41,171 nt of DNA from the IMG/VR virus record IMGVR_UViG_3300042125_000010, positions 1 to 41,171 of that record; one strand, written 5' to 3'. Of the stretch, positions 16,726-23,005 are shown piece by piece. Each line of letters begins with the position of its first letter. The first letter of the stretch is position 1. The position numbers and the translations under genes were made by a program. The notes under the pieces were generated by a model that ran no database searches, was not told the DNA's origin, and worked only from the letters and a program-made list of their open reading frames with translations. The stretch is from a virus.

Positions 16726-17207
16726 AGTTTCCAAAGCCGTTCAGGGTCCAGGTATTCGATCTTGATTTCTTCCTGCACTTCGTCGTGGACCACTCTGAAA
16801 GCGCCTGCGCCTACTAACATCAGATCCTTCATACATTCGTCCAGCACCGGCACAGGCTTGCTGGCGACCAGCTGCGACATGCGGCTGTACAGTTCGTTCT
16901 TGCGCAGCTGGTAGACAGTCGCGGCCTCCTTGTTCCACGATCCGCCGCTGTAGAAGCGCAGGTCATCGGCGCTCATGGCTGGGCGTGTGTATTCCGGTAA
17001 TTTCACCGTGCCGTGCAGCGTTACCTTATCGCCGATCCGCGTATAGCGCTGTTCCGCAGCGTCGTAGGTAACACCGTCGAACAGGCCTACCAGAGCGGGT
17101 ACGTAGAAGCCTTCCTCGTAGTCCGCCAGGTTGCAGGTATCGACCATCGGTGCCGGTGGGTTCATCAGCGCCCGGATTTCATCAGTCCAATCAGCAAAGC
17201 TTTTCAT
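16722..17207 (-). CDS. Hypothetical protein of the replication block
   Basis: 161 residues from the ATG at 17207 (GGAGA at a spacing of 7; ATGA overlap with the upstream gene). An in-frame start at 17246 is inside that gene and is rejected. The middle is acidic and Tyr-rich (TCNLADYEEGFYVPALVG, TRIGDKVTLHGTVKLP), the C-terminus Val/Glu-rich. No motif assigned. It precedes the small Cys gene and prim-pol in one coupled chain. Confidence 0.68.
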   Translation of the reverse strand: MKSFADWTDEIRALMNPPAPMVDTCNLADYEEGFYVPALVGLFDGVTYDAAEQRYTRIGDKVTLHGTVKLPEYTRPAMSADDLRFYSGGSWNKEAATVYQLRKNELYSRMSQLVASKPVPVLDECMKDLMLVGAGAFRVVHDEVQEEIKIEYLDPERLWKL

Positions 17208-17395
17208 GCCATTGTCTCCATTAACACTACGCCCTTTACTTCCCATCCATAGCCCATATGATGACGCACTACTTTTTCAGCCATATCAGTGGCCTGCGCC
17301 ATGGCGGCTTCCTCGCTACCGGTGCAAAAGACAGTAATGAGTTTGTCCGGCTCGGTGCCGTTGTACCAGTCACGGAAGATAATCAGAAAGTTCAT
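17204..17395 (-). CDS. Small hypothetical protein
   Basis: 63 residues from ATG 17395, with AAGGAAG upstream and ATGA overlaps on both sides. The sequence (NFLIIFRDWYNGTEPDKLITVFCTGSEEAAMAQATDMAEKV) looks like a small alpha/beta fold. Function unknown. Confidence 0.62.
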   Translation of the reverse strand: MNFLIIFRDWYNGTEPDKLITVFCTGSEEAAMAQATDMAEKVVRHHMGYGWEVKGVVLMETMA

Positions 17396-18186
17396 TCTTC
17401 GGCTTCCTTCTCTTTGCCCCGGGCAGTGATGGTGCCGCAGTGCGGGCAGTAGTGCGCCTGCACGACGATTCTGGCACCGCAGCCGGTGTTCTCGCACTTG
17501 GCGTTGCCTTGATAGACACGTTTCGCTGGTTTGATCGGCATCGCCCGGCGCACGCGGTTATCACCTTTACTCAGGACGAGCCCGAGATTGTACTTGTTGT
17601 TCACCGCCGTGACATTGTCGAAATTGGCATTACAGTGCTTGGCTATATTACAAATACCACGTACGCCTGCTTCCTGTGCTTCCTTGATCTTCTCGACCAG
17701 CTCGGCTTCCCGCTGCGCTACACCTTCTTCCCGGGTACGCTTGCGGAAACGATCAGCGCGTTTGTCCGTCGGGAAGTGGTCGCGCAGCACACGCCAGAGC
17801 TTTTCACTGCTGCACCCAAGCGCGGTGTACAGCTCCTTGAGCGTCTGCGCGGTGTCCAGCAGGGGGCCGATCTTCTCGACCAGCTTGGCATCGCCAGCAA
17901 TCCGCTTCTTGACTTGCGACAGGCGCAGGTCGTCATGCTTCTTGCGCAGCGCCGGATCCGGCGCCGCTGCCTTGCCCACCGGGAACGACCACAGCGGCTG
18001 ATGGGTAGGAATGGCTGATTCGCCCGGCTCGAACTCCTTGATCCGGCCACCGTTGGCCAGGAACTCGTCGACCTGGCGCTGCAGCTCTTCGCTCGCGCTC
18101 AGTGGCGCGGCCTTGGGCTCCAAGCTGGCCCAGTCGTCGGGGGAGACGAGCGTATCGTCATCCGCTTCCAGCACTCTATCGTTCAT
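17392..18186 (-). CDS. Protein with helix-turn-helix-like middle and C-terminal zinc ribbon
   Basis: 264 residues. The N-terminal 90 residues are acidic and likely disordered. Residues about 105 to 210 are helical with blocks that resemble winged or turn-helix units (TLKELYTALGCSSEKLWRVLRDHF and VRGICNIAKHCNANFDNVTAVNNKY). The C-terminus has a four-Cys zinc ribbon: CENTGC and CPHC (about residues 227 to 253). Such a layout suggests a DNA-binding regulator. It is the first sizeable protein upstream of the replication genes and is coupled to the next gene by ATGA. Confidence 0.65.
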   Translation of the reverse strand: MNDRVLEADDDTLVSPDDWASLEPKAAPLSASEELQRQVDEFLANGGRIKEFEPGESAIPTHQPLWSFPVGKAAAPDPALRKKHDDLRLSQVKKRIAGDAKLVEKIGPLLDTAQTLKELYTALGCSSEKLWRVLRDHFPTDKRADRFRKRTREEGVAQREAELVEKIKEAQEAGVRGICNIAKHCNANFDNVTAVNNKYNLGLVLSKGDNRVRRAMPIKPAKRVYQGNAKCENTGCGARIVVQAHYCPHCGTITARGKEKEAEE

Positions 18187-18187
18187 T

Positions 18188-18412
18188 TTATTTGGCCTCG
18201 AGTTGGCGCTTCAGCTGATCCAGATGTTCGATGAACCAGCCAAGGCCCTCAGCGTGAAAGTACACCGCGCGCTCGTATGCCATGAGCGTTATGGTATGGT
18301 CGCTCAAGTCGTCACTGTGCGCATCATAGCGGATCACATACTTGATCCCGCTGTCGTCCGAGTAGTTCTTCGTGTACGCCACCACTTGGGGCGGCACAGA
18401 TATGTAGGACAT
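18188..18412 (-). CDS. Small hypothetical protein
   Basis: 74 residues; the ATG at 18412 follows GGGAGCG. It has a beta-like first half (VVAYTKNYSDDSGIKYVIRYDAHSD) and a helical C-terminus. Its stop lies one base before the next start. No family recognised. Confidence 0.62.
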   Translation of the reverse strand: MSYISVPPQVVAYTKNYSDDSGIKYVIRYDAHSDDLSDHTITLMAYERAVYFHAEGLGWFIEHLDQLKRQLEAK

Positions 18413-18415
18413 GGT

Positions 18416-18619
18416 TCACGCTCCCGTATGTTCGTTCTTGTCGGTGATTCGGTTGATCGCTTTTGCTGTTTCAGCCACCGATATCATGATGTCGATGGAG
18501 TCCTGCGATAAGTGCCCCCGCATGATCGCCTTGAGCGTCGAGCGGGGGGTGATGCGCAGTGGGGACACAATGGACCCCACCACGTAACGCCACAGCTGTG
18601 CTGGCAGGTGCTCATCCAC
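18416..18619 (-). CDS. Small hypothetical protein with GTG start
   Basis: 67 residues from GTG 18619, chosen because AAGGAAG lies 7 bases upstream and because the GTG overlaps the stop of the 34-residue gene (GTGGATGA). The ATG starts at 18682 and 18652 have no ribosome site. The protein is helical with a moderately hydrophobic N-terminal part (LWRYVVGSIVSPL) and a regular helix SVAETAKAINRIT. Function unknown. Confidence 0.6.
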   Translation of the reverse strand: MDEHLPAQLWRYVVGSIVSPLRITPRSTLKAIMRGHLSQDSIDIMISVAETAKAINRITDKNEHTGA

Positions 18620-18716
18620 GGCTGTTCTTCCTTGCTGGCCTCGCCAGCTCATGTAACACAACCAGCACAATCCACAGGGCAAGCAGTGCCTGGATCAGCC
18701 TATATTGACGGCTCAT
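18612..18716 (-). CDS. 34-residue single-TM micropeptide
   Basis: ATG 18716 to TGA 18612. The peptide has a short basic N-terminus (MSRQYRLIQ), one hydrophobic helix (ALLALWIVLVVLHEL) and a basic C-terminus (ARPARKNSRG), the pattern of a membrane micropeptide with its C-terminus in the cytoplasm or periplasm. It overlaps the gene upstream by 17 bases and the GTG gene downstream by 8. Its own ribosome site is weak, so it is probably translated by coupling. Confidence 0.55.
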   Translation of the reverse strand: MSRQYRLIQALLALWIVLVVLHELARPARKNSRG

Positions 18717-19062
18717 GAATGCACCGCACCACGAGCATGATGCCCAGCGGGGTTACGCCTTCCGGGGTTTCGGCAATCGCCACGACATCGCCGCCGTCCG
18801 GGCACTGCGCCAGCAGTTCAGCGCGGCAAGGCGTGACCACACCGTCCACGGTATCACCGGTACATTCCAGCTTGACGACGATCTCAGGGTACTTGCTGTT
18901 GTCCAGGATGGTGGTTCGCACCGTCGAAGTACCGACGGTCTTGGTGATGGTGGCACCGGGCTCAGGCGCGGCAGCGCTGGCCTGGTCGGCATAGTAGGCC
19001 CAGGTGGCCAGGATGGCGAGCGCGAACGATACAATGGTCAGCCAGTAGCGTGTAGTTTTCAT
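18700..19062 (-). CDS. Small exported protein with N-terminal signal or anchor
   Basis: 120 residues. The N-terminus is a signal peptide or anchor: MKTTRYW, a hydrophobic helix (LTIVSFALAILATWAYY) and AAAPEP after it, with a possible signal peptidase I site at ASAAA. The mature part has two Cys pairs (CTGDTVDGVVTPC, CPDGG...VVRC) suggestive of disulfides in the periplasm. It overlaps the upstream gene by ATGA. A periplasmic or envelope function is inferred; it is not an obvious spanin. Confidence 0.65.
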   Translation of the reverse strand: MKTTRYWLTIVSFALAILATWAYYADQASAAAPEPGATITKTVGTSTVRTTILDNSKYPEIVVKLECTGDTVDGVVTPCRAELLAQCPDGGDVVAIAETPEGVTPLGIMLVVRCIHEPSI

Positions 19063-19283
19063 GGTTTCACCTCAATTTGGCTAAGTGCCTCGGTTAACGC
19101 CTGCTCCTTGGCTGCCAGCTCCTGCTCCAGCGACTGCTTTTGCGTGCTGTTCGTGGTAATCATCTGCGAGCGTTCGGTTTCGTGGAACGCAACGACGGCT
19201 TCATGCGCCGCAGCACCCATCCACTCGCCAGTCGGGTCATACACCATGCCTTGCGGCGTCCAGCGGTAACGGTTGATTCTCAT
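19059..19283 (-). CDS. Small protein with C-terminal coiled coil
   Basis: 74 residues. The N-terminal half has RYRWTPQGMVYDPTGEW, a segment seen in many phage hypothetical proteins; the C-terminal half is a Gln/Glu-rich coiled coil (SLEQELAAKEQALTEALSQIE). ATGA overlaps on both sides. Function unknown. Confidence 0.65.
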   Translation of the reverse strand: MRINRYRWTPQGMVYDPTGEWMGAAAHEAVVAFHETERSQMITTNSTQKQSLEQELAAKEQALTEALSQIEVKP

Positions 19284-19648
19284 GGCTGCGCCTCGGGCAG
19301 TGGGACTTTGGCGTACAGGGCGCGGATCTCGTACCCCTCACCTTTCAGCCTAGCCGCCTCCCCGCCGTTGTCAAGGTCGATCCATACATTATCCGGATCT
19401 CCCTCCGGACCCCAGTCGAGCTTCGACTTGTACTGCCATTGTGCTGGCACAGTGGGCTGCTCCAGGCCCCACAGTACGCGGTCACGCAGCCCCTCGGCGT
19501 TCTCGGGGTTGTAGCCGTAGACGCAGATCCTGGCCAGCCAGACCTCTTCGCCGATGACGTCAATCTGCGCCTCGAATGACGGTGGGTCATCAGCGGTAAC
19601 GCGGGCTACCGTACCGCCTTTCACGAACCTCAGTTTCTCGGTGTTCAT
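19280..19648 (-). CDS. Hypothetical protein
   Basis: 122 residues from ATG 19648, which overlaps the upstream stop (ATGA); the longer open frame to 19852 runs antiphase to a real gene and is rejected. The protein is Trp/Glu/Asp-rich and soluble (WLARICVYGYNPENAEGL, WQYKSKLDWGPEGDPDN). No motif recognised. Confidence 0.62.
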   Translation of the reverse strand: MNTEKLRFVKGGTVARVTADDPPSFEAQIDVIGEEVWLARICVYGYNPENAEGLRDRVLWGLEQPTVPAQWQYKSKLDWGPEGDPDNVWIDLDNGGEAARLKGEGYEIRALYAKVPLPEAQP

Positions 19649-19860
19649 TCTTTGTACCCCGTAAATGCAACATCTACTTTCGTGCGCCTGCCGTCTAGCC
19701 GTAGCAAGAACGCTCTGACGCGGCCTGTGCGGTCCTGCTTTTCTACTACCTGCATCCCCAGCTCCTGCCAGTCGTCCTGAAACAGGCCGCCGCACGTCAG
19801 TACTACGGGCTGCTCGTAAACCCTTCGCCACCGGGGGAACATGCGCCGCCACAGGTTCAC
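19645..19860 (-). CDS. Small basic protein with GTG start
   Basis: 71 residues from GTG 19860, which has AAGGAGA at a spacing of 6 to 7 and overlaps the upstream stop (GTGA). The N-terminus is strongly basic and aromatic (NLWRRMFPRWRRVYEQP). It may bind nucleic acid or a membrane surface; function unknown. Confidence 0.6.
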   Translation of the reverse strand: MNLWRRMFPRWRRVYEQPVVLTCGGLFQDDWQELGMQVVEKQDRTGRVRAFLLRLDGRRTKVDVAFTGYKE

Positions 19861-20063
19861 GTTAGTTCTCCTTCGGGGATTGCATAGAAGTAATCGCGAT
19901 AACATTCGACGATCGTGTACACGGAATCGGCCACGGTCTGGAACGATGGCCGGCCTTTGGTGCTCACCCGGGCGACATCGTCACCCAGGGCGATGACGAC
20001 GGCCACTTCGCCGTCGGGTTCTGGCTCACAGTGCCAGGTGGGTTTATCTGTCAAGCTGTCCAT
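19857..20063 (-). CDS. Small acidic protein
   Basis: 68 residues; AGAGGAAAG precedes the ATG at 20063. It is acidic and beta-like (EPEPDGEVAVVIALGDDVARV) with a Tyr-rich C-terminus (YTIVECYRDYFYAIPEGE). It overlaps the upstream gene by 13 bases. Small acidic early proteins often mimic DNA or bind host enzymes, but nothing here proves that. Confidence 0.6.
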   Translation of the reverse strand: MDSLTDKPTWHCEPEPDGEVAVVIALGDDVARVSTKGRPSFQTVADSVYTIVECYRDYFYAIPEGELT

Positions 20064-20290
20064 GTCGCTTTCCTCTTGCGCTGTGAGCTGGTGCGCTCGG
20101 CCGTGCGGTACTGCATAGAGCAGCTTACGATGAACGCTTCTACGGCTGCACGGTTGGTCATGCCACTGGGGCGGTGCAGGGTGTTGACGGACGCTACGGT
20201 ACTGCGGCCACTGAAGCAGCTGACGACGTATGCGTAGCCAGAGTCAATCGGTGTACAGGACCATTCCAGCTTAGCCTTAGTGCAGGACAT
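20051..20290 (-). CDS. Small hypothetical protein, Ser/Cys-rich
   Basis: 79 residues from ATG 20290 (GAGGG at a spacing of 8). Four Cys (two near the N-terminus, CTKAKLEWSC, and CF and SCS later) and a basic C-terminus (ERTSSQRKRK). It overlaps its neighbours by 13 to 14 bases. Function unknown. Confidence 0.58.
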   Translation of the reverse strand: MSCTKAKLEWSCTPIDSGYAYVVSCFSGRSTVASVNTLHRPSGMTNRAAVEAFIVSCSMQYRTAERTSSQRKRKATWTA

Positions 20291-20492
20291 GGGGTTCGCC
20301 CTCGGTGGTTACACTCATCGTCGCCTGGCCAGCACGCCAGCCCCACCAGGCGCTGTTCATGCAGCCGGTCAGGGCCTGGTTCTCGAACAGGTACAGGTCG
20401 TCATCCTTGCGGTGCTCCTTGACGTACCAGTGCAGCGCTTCATCGCCGATTTCCTTGAGGTAGGCGATTTCAAAAAGGTCACGGTTGCTCAT
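20277..20492 (-). CDS. Small hypothetical protein
   Basis: 71 residues from ATG 20492; GAGGG lies 8 bases upstream, while the ATG at 20498 is too close to that site. The N-terminal half is an acidic helix (RDLFEIAYLKEIGDEALHWYVKEHRKDDD), followed by NSAWWGWRAGQA. Similar small proteins with a W-W-G-W-xA motif occur in many phages as uncharacterised proteins. Confidence 0.62.
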   Translation of the reverse strand: MSNRDLFEIAYLKEIGDEALHWYVKEHRKDDDLYLFENQALTGCMNSAWWGWRAGQATMSVTTEGEPHVLH

Positions 20493-20507
20493 GATCATAC
20501 CCTCGAT

Positions 20508-20723
20508 TCAGACCAGTCGGTGCCCACGGCACCAGGCCAGGAACTCAGCGTCTGTCATCTCGGACAGCTGCTGTGCGGTGATGTCGTGTTGCTTGTGCGG
20601 GCTCTGCAGGTAGTCGTTGAGCCAGCCGGTAACGGTCATGATGCGCTCGCACGCGGTGATAGCCGTCAGCGTTTCGTCGATGACCTTGCCTCTGCGCTTG
20701 TTAAAGCTGGTCACTGTGCCCAT
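20508..20723 (-). CDS. Small basic helical protein
   Basis: 71 residues; the ATG at 20723 has the best ribosome site of the block (AGGAGG at a spacing of 4 to 5), much stronger than those of its neighbours. The N-terminus is basic (TSFNKRRGKVIDETL) and the C-terminus ends in CRGHRLV. Function unknown; the strong site predicts higher expression than the upstream micropeptides. Confidence 0.62.
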   Translation of the reverse strand: MGTVTSFNKRRGKVIDETLTAITACERIMTVTGWLNDYLQSPHKQHDITAQQLSEMTDAEFLAWCRGHRLV

Positions 20724-20731
20724 GACGCCTC

Positions 20732-20821
20732 CTAGAACCAAATGGAATAGAAAATGTATGTAATTACAACAAACGGGGCAAGCGCGATGGCCACTAGAAG
20801 GCCGAATGCTTCGTTGCTCAT
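20732..20821 (-). CDS. 29-residue membrane micropeptide
   Basis: ATG 20821 to TAG 20732, ATGA overlap with the micropeptide upstream, and GGAGAT at a spacing of about 7. After MSNEAFG almost the whole peptide is one hydrophobic helix (LLVAIALAPFVVITYIFYSIW). Third member of a run of three; no family known. Confidence 0.58.
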   Translation of the reverse strand: MSNEAFGLLVAIALAPFVVITYIFYSIWF

Positions 20822-20898
20822 GGGTAGATCTCCATTAGTATGGCCACCACGATGTAGCCTACACCCACCAGGGCGCCAATCAGGATGGACTCAATCAT
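20818..20898 (-). CDS. 26-residue membrane micropeptide
   Basis: ATG 20898 to TGA 20818, with ATGA overlaps at both ends. The peptide is MIES followed by one hydrophobic, Gly/Val/Ile-rich helix (LIGALVGVGYIVVAILM) and a short EIYP tail. Weak own ribosome site, so coupling is likely. Confidence 0.55.
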   Translation of the reverse strand: MIESILIGALVGVGYIVVAILMEIYP

Positions 20899-20993
20899 TT
20901 GCGCCACCAGGCCGTCGCCAGCTCGCGAAGGAACACGTACCCGGCACAGATCATTGCAGCCTGTGCCAGAAGGTCGAACTCATTTGCTGTCAT
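20895..20993 (-). CDS. 32-residue micropeptide
   Basis: ATG 20993 to TGA 20895. It overlaps the Cys-rich gene upstream by 14 bases and the next micropeptide by four (ATGA). One moderately hydrophobic helix (LLAQAAMICAGYVFLRELA) ends in an aromatic-basic tail (TAWWRK). First of the three-peptide run. Confidence 0.52.
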   Translation of the reverse strand: MTANEFDLLAQAAMICAGYVFLRELATAWWRK

Positions 20994-21228
20994 GGTCGAT
21001 ACCCCAAAAAGTCATCCAGTTGTTGTAGGCGTTCTCGGGGCTCATGCCCGAGGACATCAGGCCACCAGCACCGCATTCCATGGGTTTGTAGCACAGCCAC
21101 AGACCACAGTAGAGCGGGCCCTTGATGCGGATCTTGGCGGCGTACTCTGCGCGTCCCCTTACGCACATGCCACAGCCGCAGTTCATACGCAGGGCCCAGG
21201 AGCAGCGTGGGTCGCTTTTGGTCGTCAT
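20980..21228 (-). CDS. Cys-rich zinc-binding protein, possibly Lar-like
   Basis: 82 residues from ATG 21228, in a TGATG overlap with the upstream stop. Seven Cys lie in the first 55 residues (CSWALRMNCGCGMC, YCGLWLCYKPMECG), and the C-terminus has SPENAYNNWMTFWG, which resembles the E-A-x-x-x-W-N end of Lar restriction-alleviation proteins. The Cys spacing is not the usual CPFCG, so the match is partial. A zinc-binding small protein is well supported; an anti-restriction role is a guess. Confidence 0.6.
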   Translation of the reverse strand: MTTKSDPRCSWALRMNCGCGMCVRGRAEYAAKIRIKGPLYCGLWLCYKPMECGAGGLMSSGMSPENAYNNWMTFWGIDHDSK

Positions 21229-21410
21229 CACACACCATCCTGCACAGCGCGGGCCGTGCGTTCATTCTTGCGCTCGCCGCGCACGTAGCACTCAACACGG
21301 AAGCCCAACGGGCCACGCTTCACCAGGACCTTGACGCCTGTTTCCTTGTCTTCTGCCATCAGCTGGCCGCTGTTGCGGGCCAGTCGTAGCAGGTCGTTGA
21401 AAGTAGTCAT
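21228..21410 (-). CDS. Small basic protein
   Basis: 60 residues from ATG 21410 (GAGG at a spacing of 7; ATGA overlap upstream). N-terminal helix (TTFNDLLRLARNSGQLM), then a basic beta-like part (VKVLVKRGPLGFRVECYVRGERKNER). Function unknown. Confidence 0.62.
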   Translation of the reverse strand: MTTFNDLLRLARNSGQLMAEDKETGVKVLVKRGPLGFRVECYVRGERKNERTARAVQDGV

Positions 21411-21541
21411 AAGATCGCCTCGAATTCGACCGGGCTGAAGCAACCAAACTCGCCCAGCATGTAGTACAGCTCGCCTTCACGGATACGCCAGGGATAGACC
21501 CACTGCACATATCCGTTCAGGATGACAGGTGTGCGGACCAT
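21407..21541 (-). CDS. 44-residue protein, short gene
   Basis: ATG 21541 to TGA 21407. The start overlaps the previous stop (TGATG) and the stop overlaps the next start (ATGA), so it fills the chain exactly. The sequence (MVRTPVILNGYVQWVYPWRIREGELYYM... split here) is aromatic and soluble. Without it there would be a 130-base hole in an otherwise gap-free operon. Confidence 0.58.
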   Translation of the reverse strand: MVRTPVILNGYVQWVYPWRIREGELYYMLGEFGCFSPVEFEAIL

Positions 21542-21807
21542 CACTTCAGCTCGATGCCGGCGATAAACGCGACCATGCGGTTGTACAGATCGCGCTTAGG
21601 CTCGTGGTAGCTGCACAGGGGCGTGGTTATCGCACCGCCTTCGCTGTGCATCCTGTGCAGGCACACACCGCCGTAGGCCTGGCTGATGTGGTAGTTGCCT
21701 ATCTGGGCCTTGCCGTCGGCGTAGGGCACGACTGGACTGCCGGTTGCCTCGTTGATGATGAGGGTCAGACGTTCGAGATCTTTGATGCTGATGCGATTGG
21801 TAGCCAC
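21541..21807 (-). CDS. Small hypothetical protein with GTG start
   Basis: 88 residues from GTG 21807. I chose this start because an AGAGAG leader precedes it, similar to that of the next gene upstream (shared pattern CCAAC...ACA...AGAGAG). The frame is open to 21861 but without a site. Ser/Tyr/His-rich protein with NYHISQAYGG and a terminal helix. Function unknown. Confidence 0.58.
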   Translation of the reverse strand: MATNRISIKDLERLTLIINEATGSPVVPYADGKAQIGNYHISQAYGGVCLHRMHSEGGAITTPLCSYHEPKRDLYNRMVAFIAGIELK

Positions 21808-21903
21808 GGTGATGTTCTCTCTGTTAGTTGGTGTTATCTGAAGCTTAGTCGGCCCCGGCACATTTGCCAGGACCGTTTGTCAGTTGTCTGGTGTGCCCAA
21901 GGG

Positions 21904-22167
21904 CTAGTAGATAATGCCTGACGGCAGCTTCTTGCACAGTGCAGATACCGCGCTGCACGACATCGCCTTCGATTGGGTGTCGTCGATGTAGACCAGCTTC
22001 CCGCGGAGCGTACCGTCTGTGATCTGGTACTTGTACAGGCTGATGACCTGGTGCGTGACCTGGTCCTCGAACGATACGAGCCGCGCCTTCGACGACTGGC
22101 ACACATCGTAGGTGTGTCCGGCCTTCAGGCTGTCGAAGTCGTCGAGCGCTTTGATGGTGGTTTTCAT
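21904..22167 (-). CDS. Small hypothetical protein, first gene after a strong promoter
   Basis: 87 residues; the ATG at 22167 follows AAAGAGAG. The start TTIKALDDFDSLKAGHTYDV looks like a small beta-barrel (SH3-like) protein, and the rest alternates (RLVSFEDQ, ISLYKYQI, KLVYIDD). It lies 45 bases below the promoter at 22212-22239, so it should be one of the earliest and best expressed phage proteins. Confidence 0.65.
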   Translation of the reverse strand: MKTTIKALDDFDSLKAGHTYDVCQSSKARLVSFEDQVTHQVISLYKYQITDGTLRGKLVYIDDTQSKAMSCSAVSALCKKLPSGIIY

Positions 22168-22211
22168 GGCTGTGCTCTCTTTGTTGGTTGGGTATGTCTT
22201 GCTGTAATTGA

Positions 22212-22239
22212 ACTATAGTCGCTGGCCGGAGGCTGTCAA
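22212..22239 (-). promoter_or_regulatory. Sigma70-type promoter of the leftward block
   Basis: On the minus strand TTGACA (22239-22234) is followed after 16 bases by TATAGT (22217-22212). This is a perfect -35 and a 5 of 6 -10, in the 81-base gap upstream of the 22167 gene. It is the best promoter-like sequence I see in the window. Confidence 0.7.
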
Positions 22240-22248
22240 ATTATTTGT

Positions 22249-22545
22249 TTAGCCGTTCGTCAGTAGCTCTTTCAGGTACGCCAACTGTGCTACCAGCCGC
22301 GCCTCGTACACTCTGTGGTAGGCCTGCATTGGCGACTCTCCGCGCCCCAGGTTGTGCTGCTGGGCTTTCTGCCTTGCGATCCTTGCCCCTCTGTCACGCA
22401 CCCAATGCGCCAGTTCCTCTGTGCTTAGCATGGCCAGCCTTTGCTTGCTGATCCTACCCTCGTTGGCCAGGTGGTTCTTAAATGCGTTCTTCTGCTGCAT
22501 CGTCATGGATGACAGCACTGCTTTTAGTAGTTCTGCGTTGTTCAT
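22249..22545 (-). CDS. Small helical basic protein, first gene of the leftward block
   Basis: 98 residues from ATG 22545 (GGAG at a spacing of 8); the ATG at 22569 has no site. The protein is almost all helix and basic: an N-terminal helix (NAELLKAVLSSMTMQQKNAFKNHLA), then a region with two possible turn-helix units, and a C-terminal helix. It could be an early regulator or DNA-binding protein because of its position beside the control region. No family recognised. Confidence 0.62.
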   Translation of the reverse strand: MNNAELLKAVLSSMTMQQKNAFKNHLANEGRISKQRLAMLSTEELAHWVRDRGARIARQKAQQHNLGRGESPMQAYHRVYEARLVAQLAYLKELLTNG

Positions 22546-22598
22546 GGTAGGTTCTCCGACGAATGGCACATGCGTAGTATGACAGATCGAGCGTTTTT

Positions 22599-22628
22599 AT
22601 TCTCTTCCAATACACATGGCCTCGTCAA
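22599..22628 (-). promoter_or_regulatory. Possible promoter for the first leftward gene
   Basis: On the minus strand TTGACG (22628-22623) is followed after 18 bases by GAGAAT (22604-22599). Five of six and four of six consensus bases; 54 bases upstream of the ATG at 22545. Confidence 0.4.
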
Positions 22629-22665
22629 GTATTGAGCGCTCTGGCACACAGGGTGTAGGGCTGAA

Positions 22666-22740
22666 TCCTTAGCACAATACAGTTATACATATAATTAATA
22701 GAGAGAGTAGAGAATAAAAATACACAGAGAGTACATATAG
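22666..22740. other. AT-rich stretch, candidate unwinding element
   Basis: About 70% A+T over 75 bases in a genome that is otherwise GC-rich, with purine runs (GAGAGAGTAGAGAATAAAAA) and a perfect TATAAT at 22690-22695 that has no matching -35. Its place between divergent blocks and next to repeated boxes fits a replication origin. Confidence 0.4.
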
Positions 22741-23005
22741 CCGCCGTAGTCTATAAGGAGTACCGGGTTTTAACTGTAGTACCTGTCTGGTAAGCTGGAA
22801 GGCCCGGACTAGAGCCATGTGCTATCTGTATGGTAACTGTCTGGGCGGTGCTCGATCCGTATGGGCGAGCGATTAGCGCTAAGCCGCTATTAGGCTGCAG
22901 CCCGCGTACCACAAGGCCTGGCGCTATATCACCGTGCTTAGCGCTAAGATAAGCGCCCTAAACCCAGCATGCCCGGATCTATGTTGTATTAACTGTCATA
23001 CCTGT
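22679..23005. repeat. Repeated TAACTGT boxes
   Basis: TAACTGT occurs at 22771-22777, 22834-22840 and 22990-22996, and inverted at 22679-22685. Two copies extend to a 16-base unit TAACTGT-NN-TACCTGT (22771-22786 and 22990-23005) that differs only in the two central bases. Such a match is not expected by chance in 1 kb. They look like binding sites for a phage or host protein. Confidence 0.55.
22873..22947. repeat. Two TTAGCGCTAA palindromes
   Basis: The perfect 10-bp palindrome TTAGCGCTAA occurs at 22873-22882 and 22938-22947, 65 bp apart; the second extends to 12 bp. AGCGCT cores also occur at 22634 and 23065, and half sites (TAAGCGCC, TTAGCGCA) lie nearby. They are good candidates for dimer-binding operators or origin iterons. 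Confidence 0.5.
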
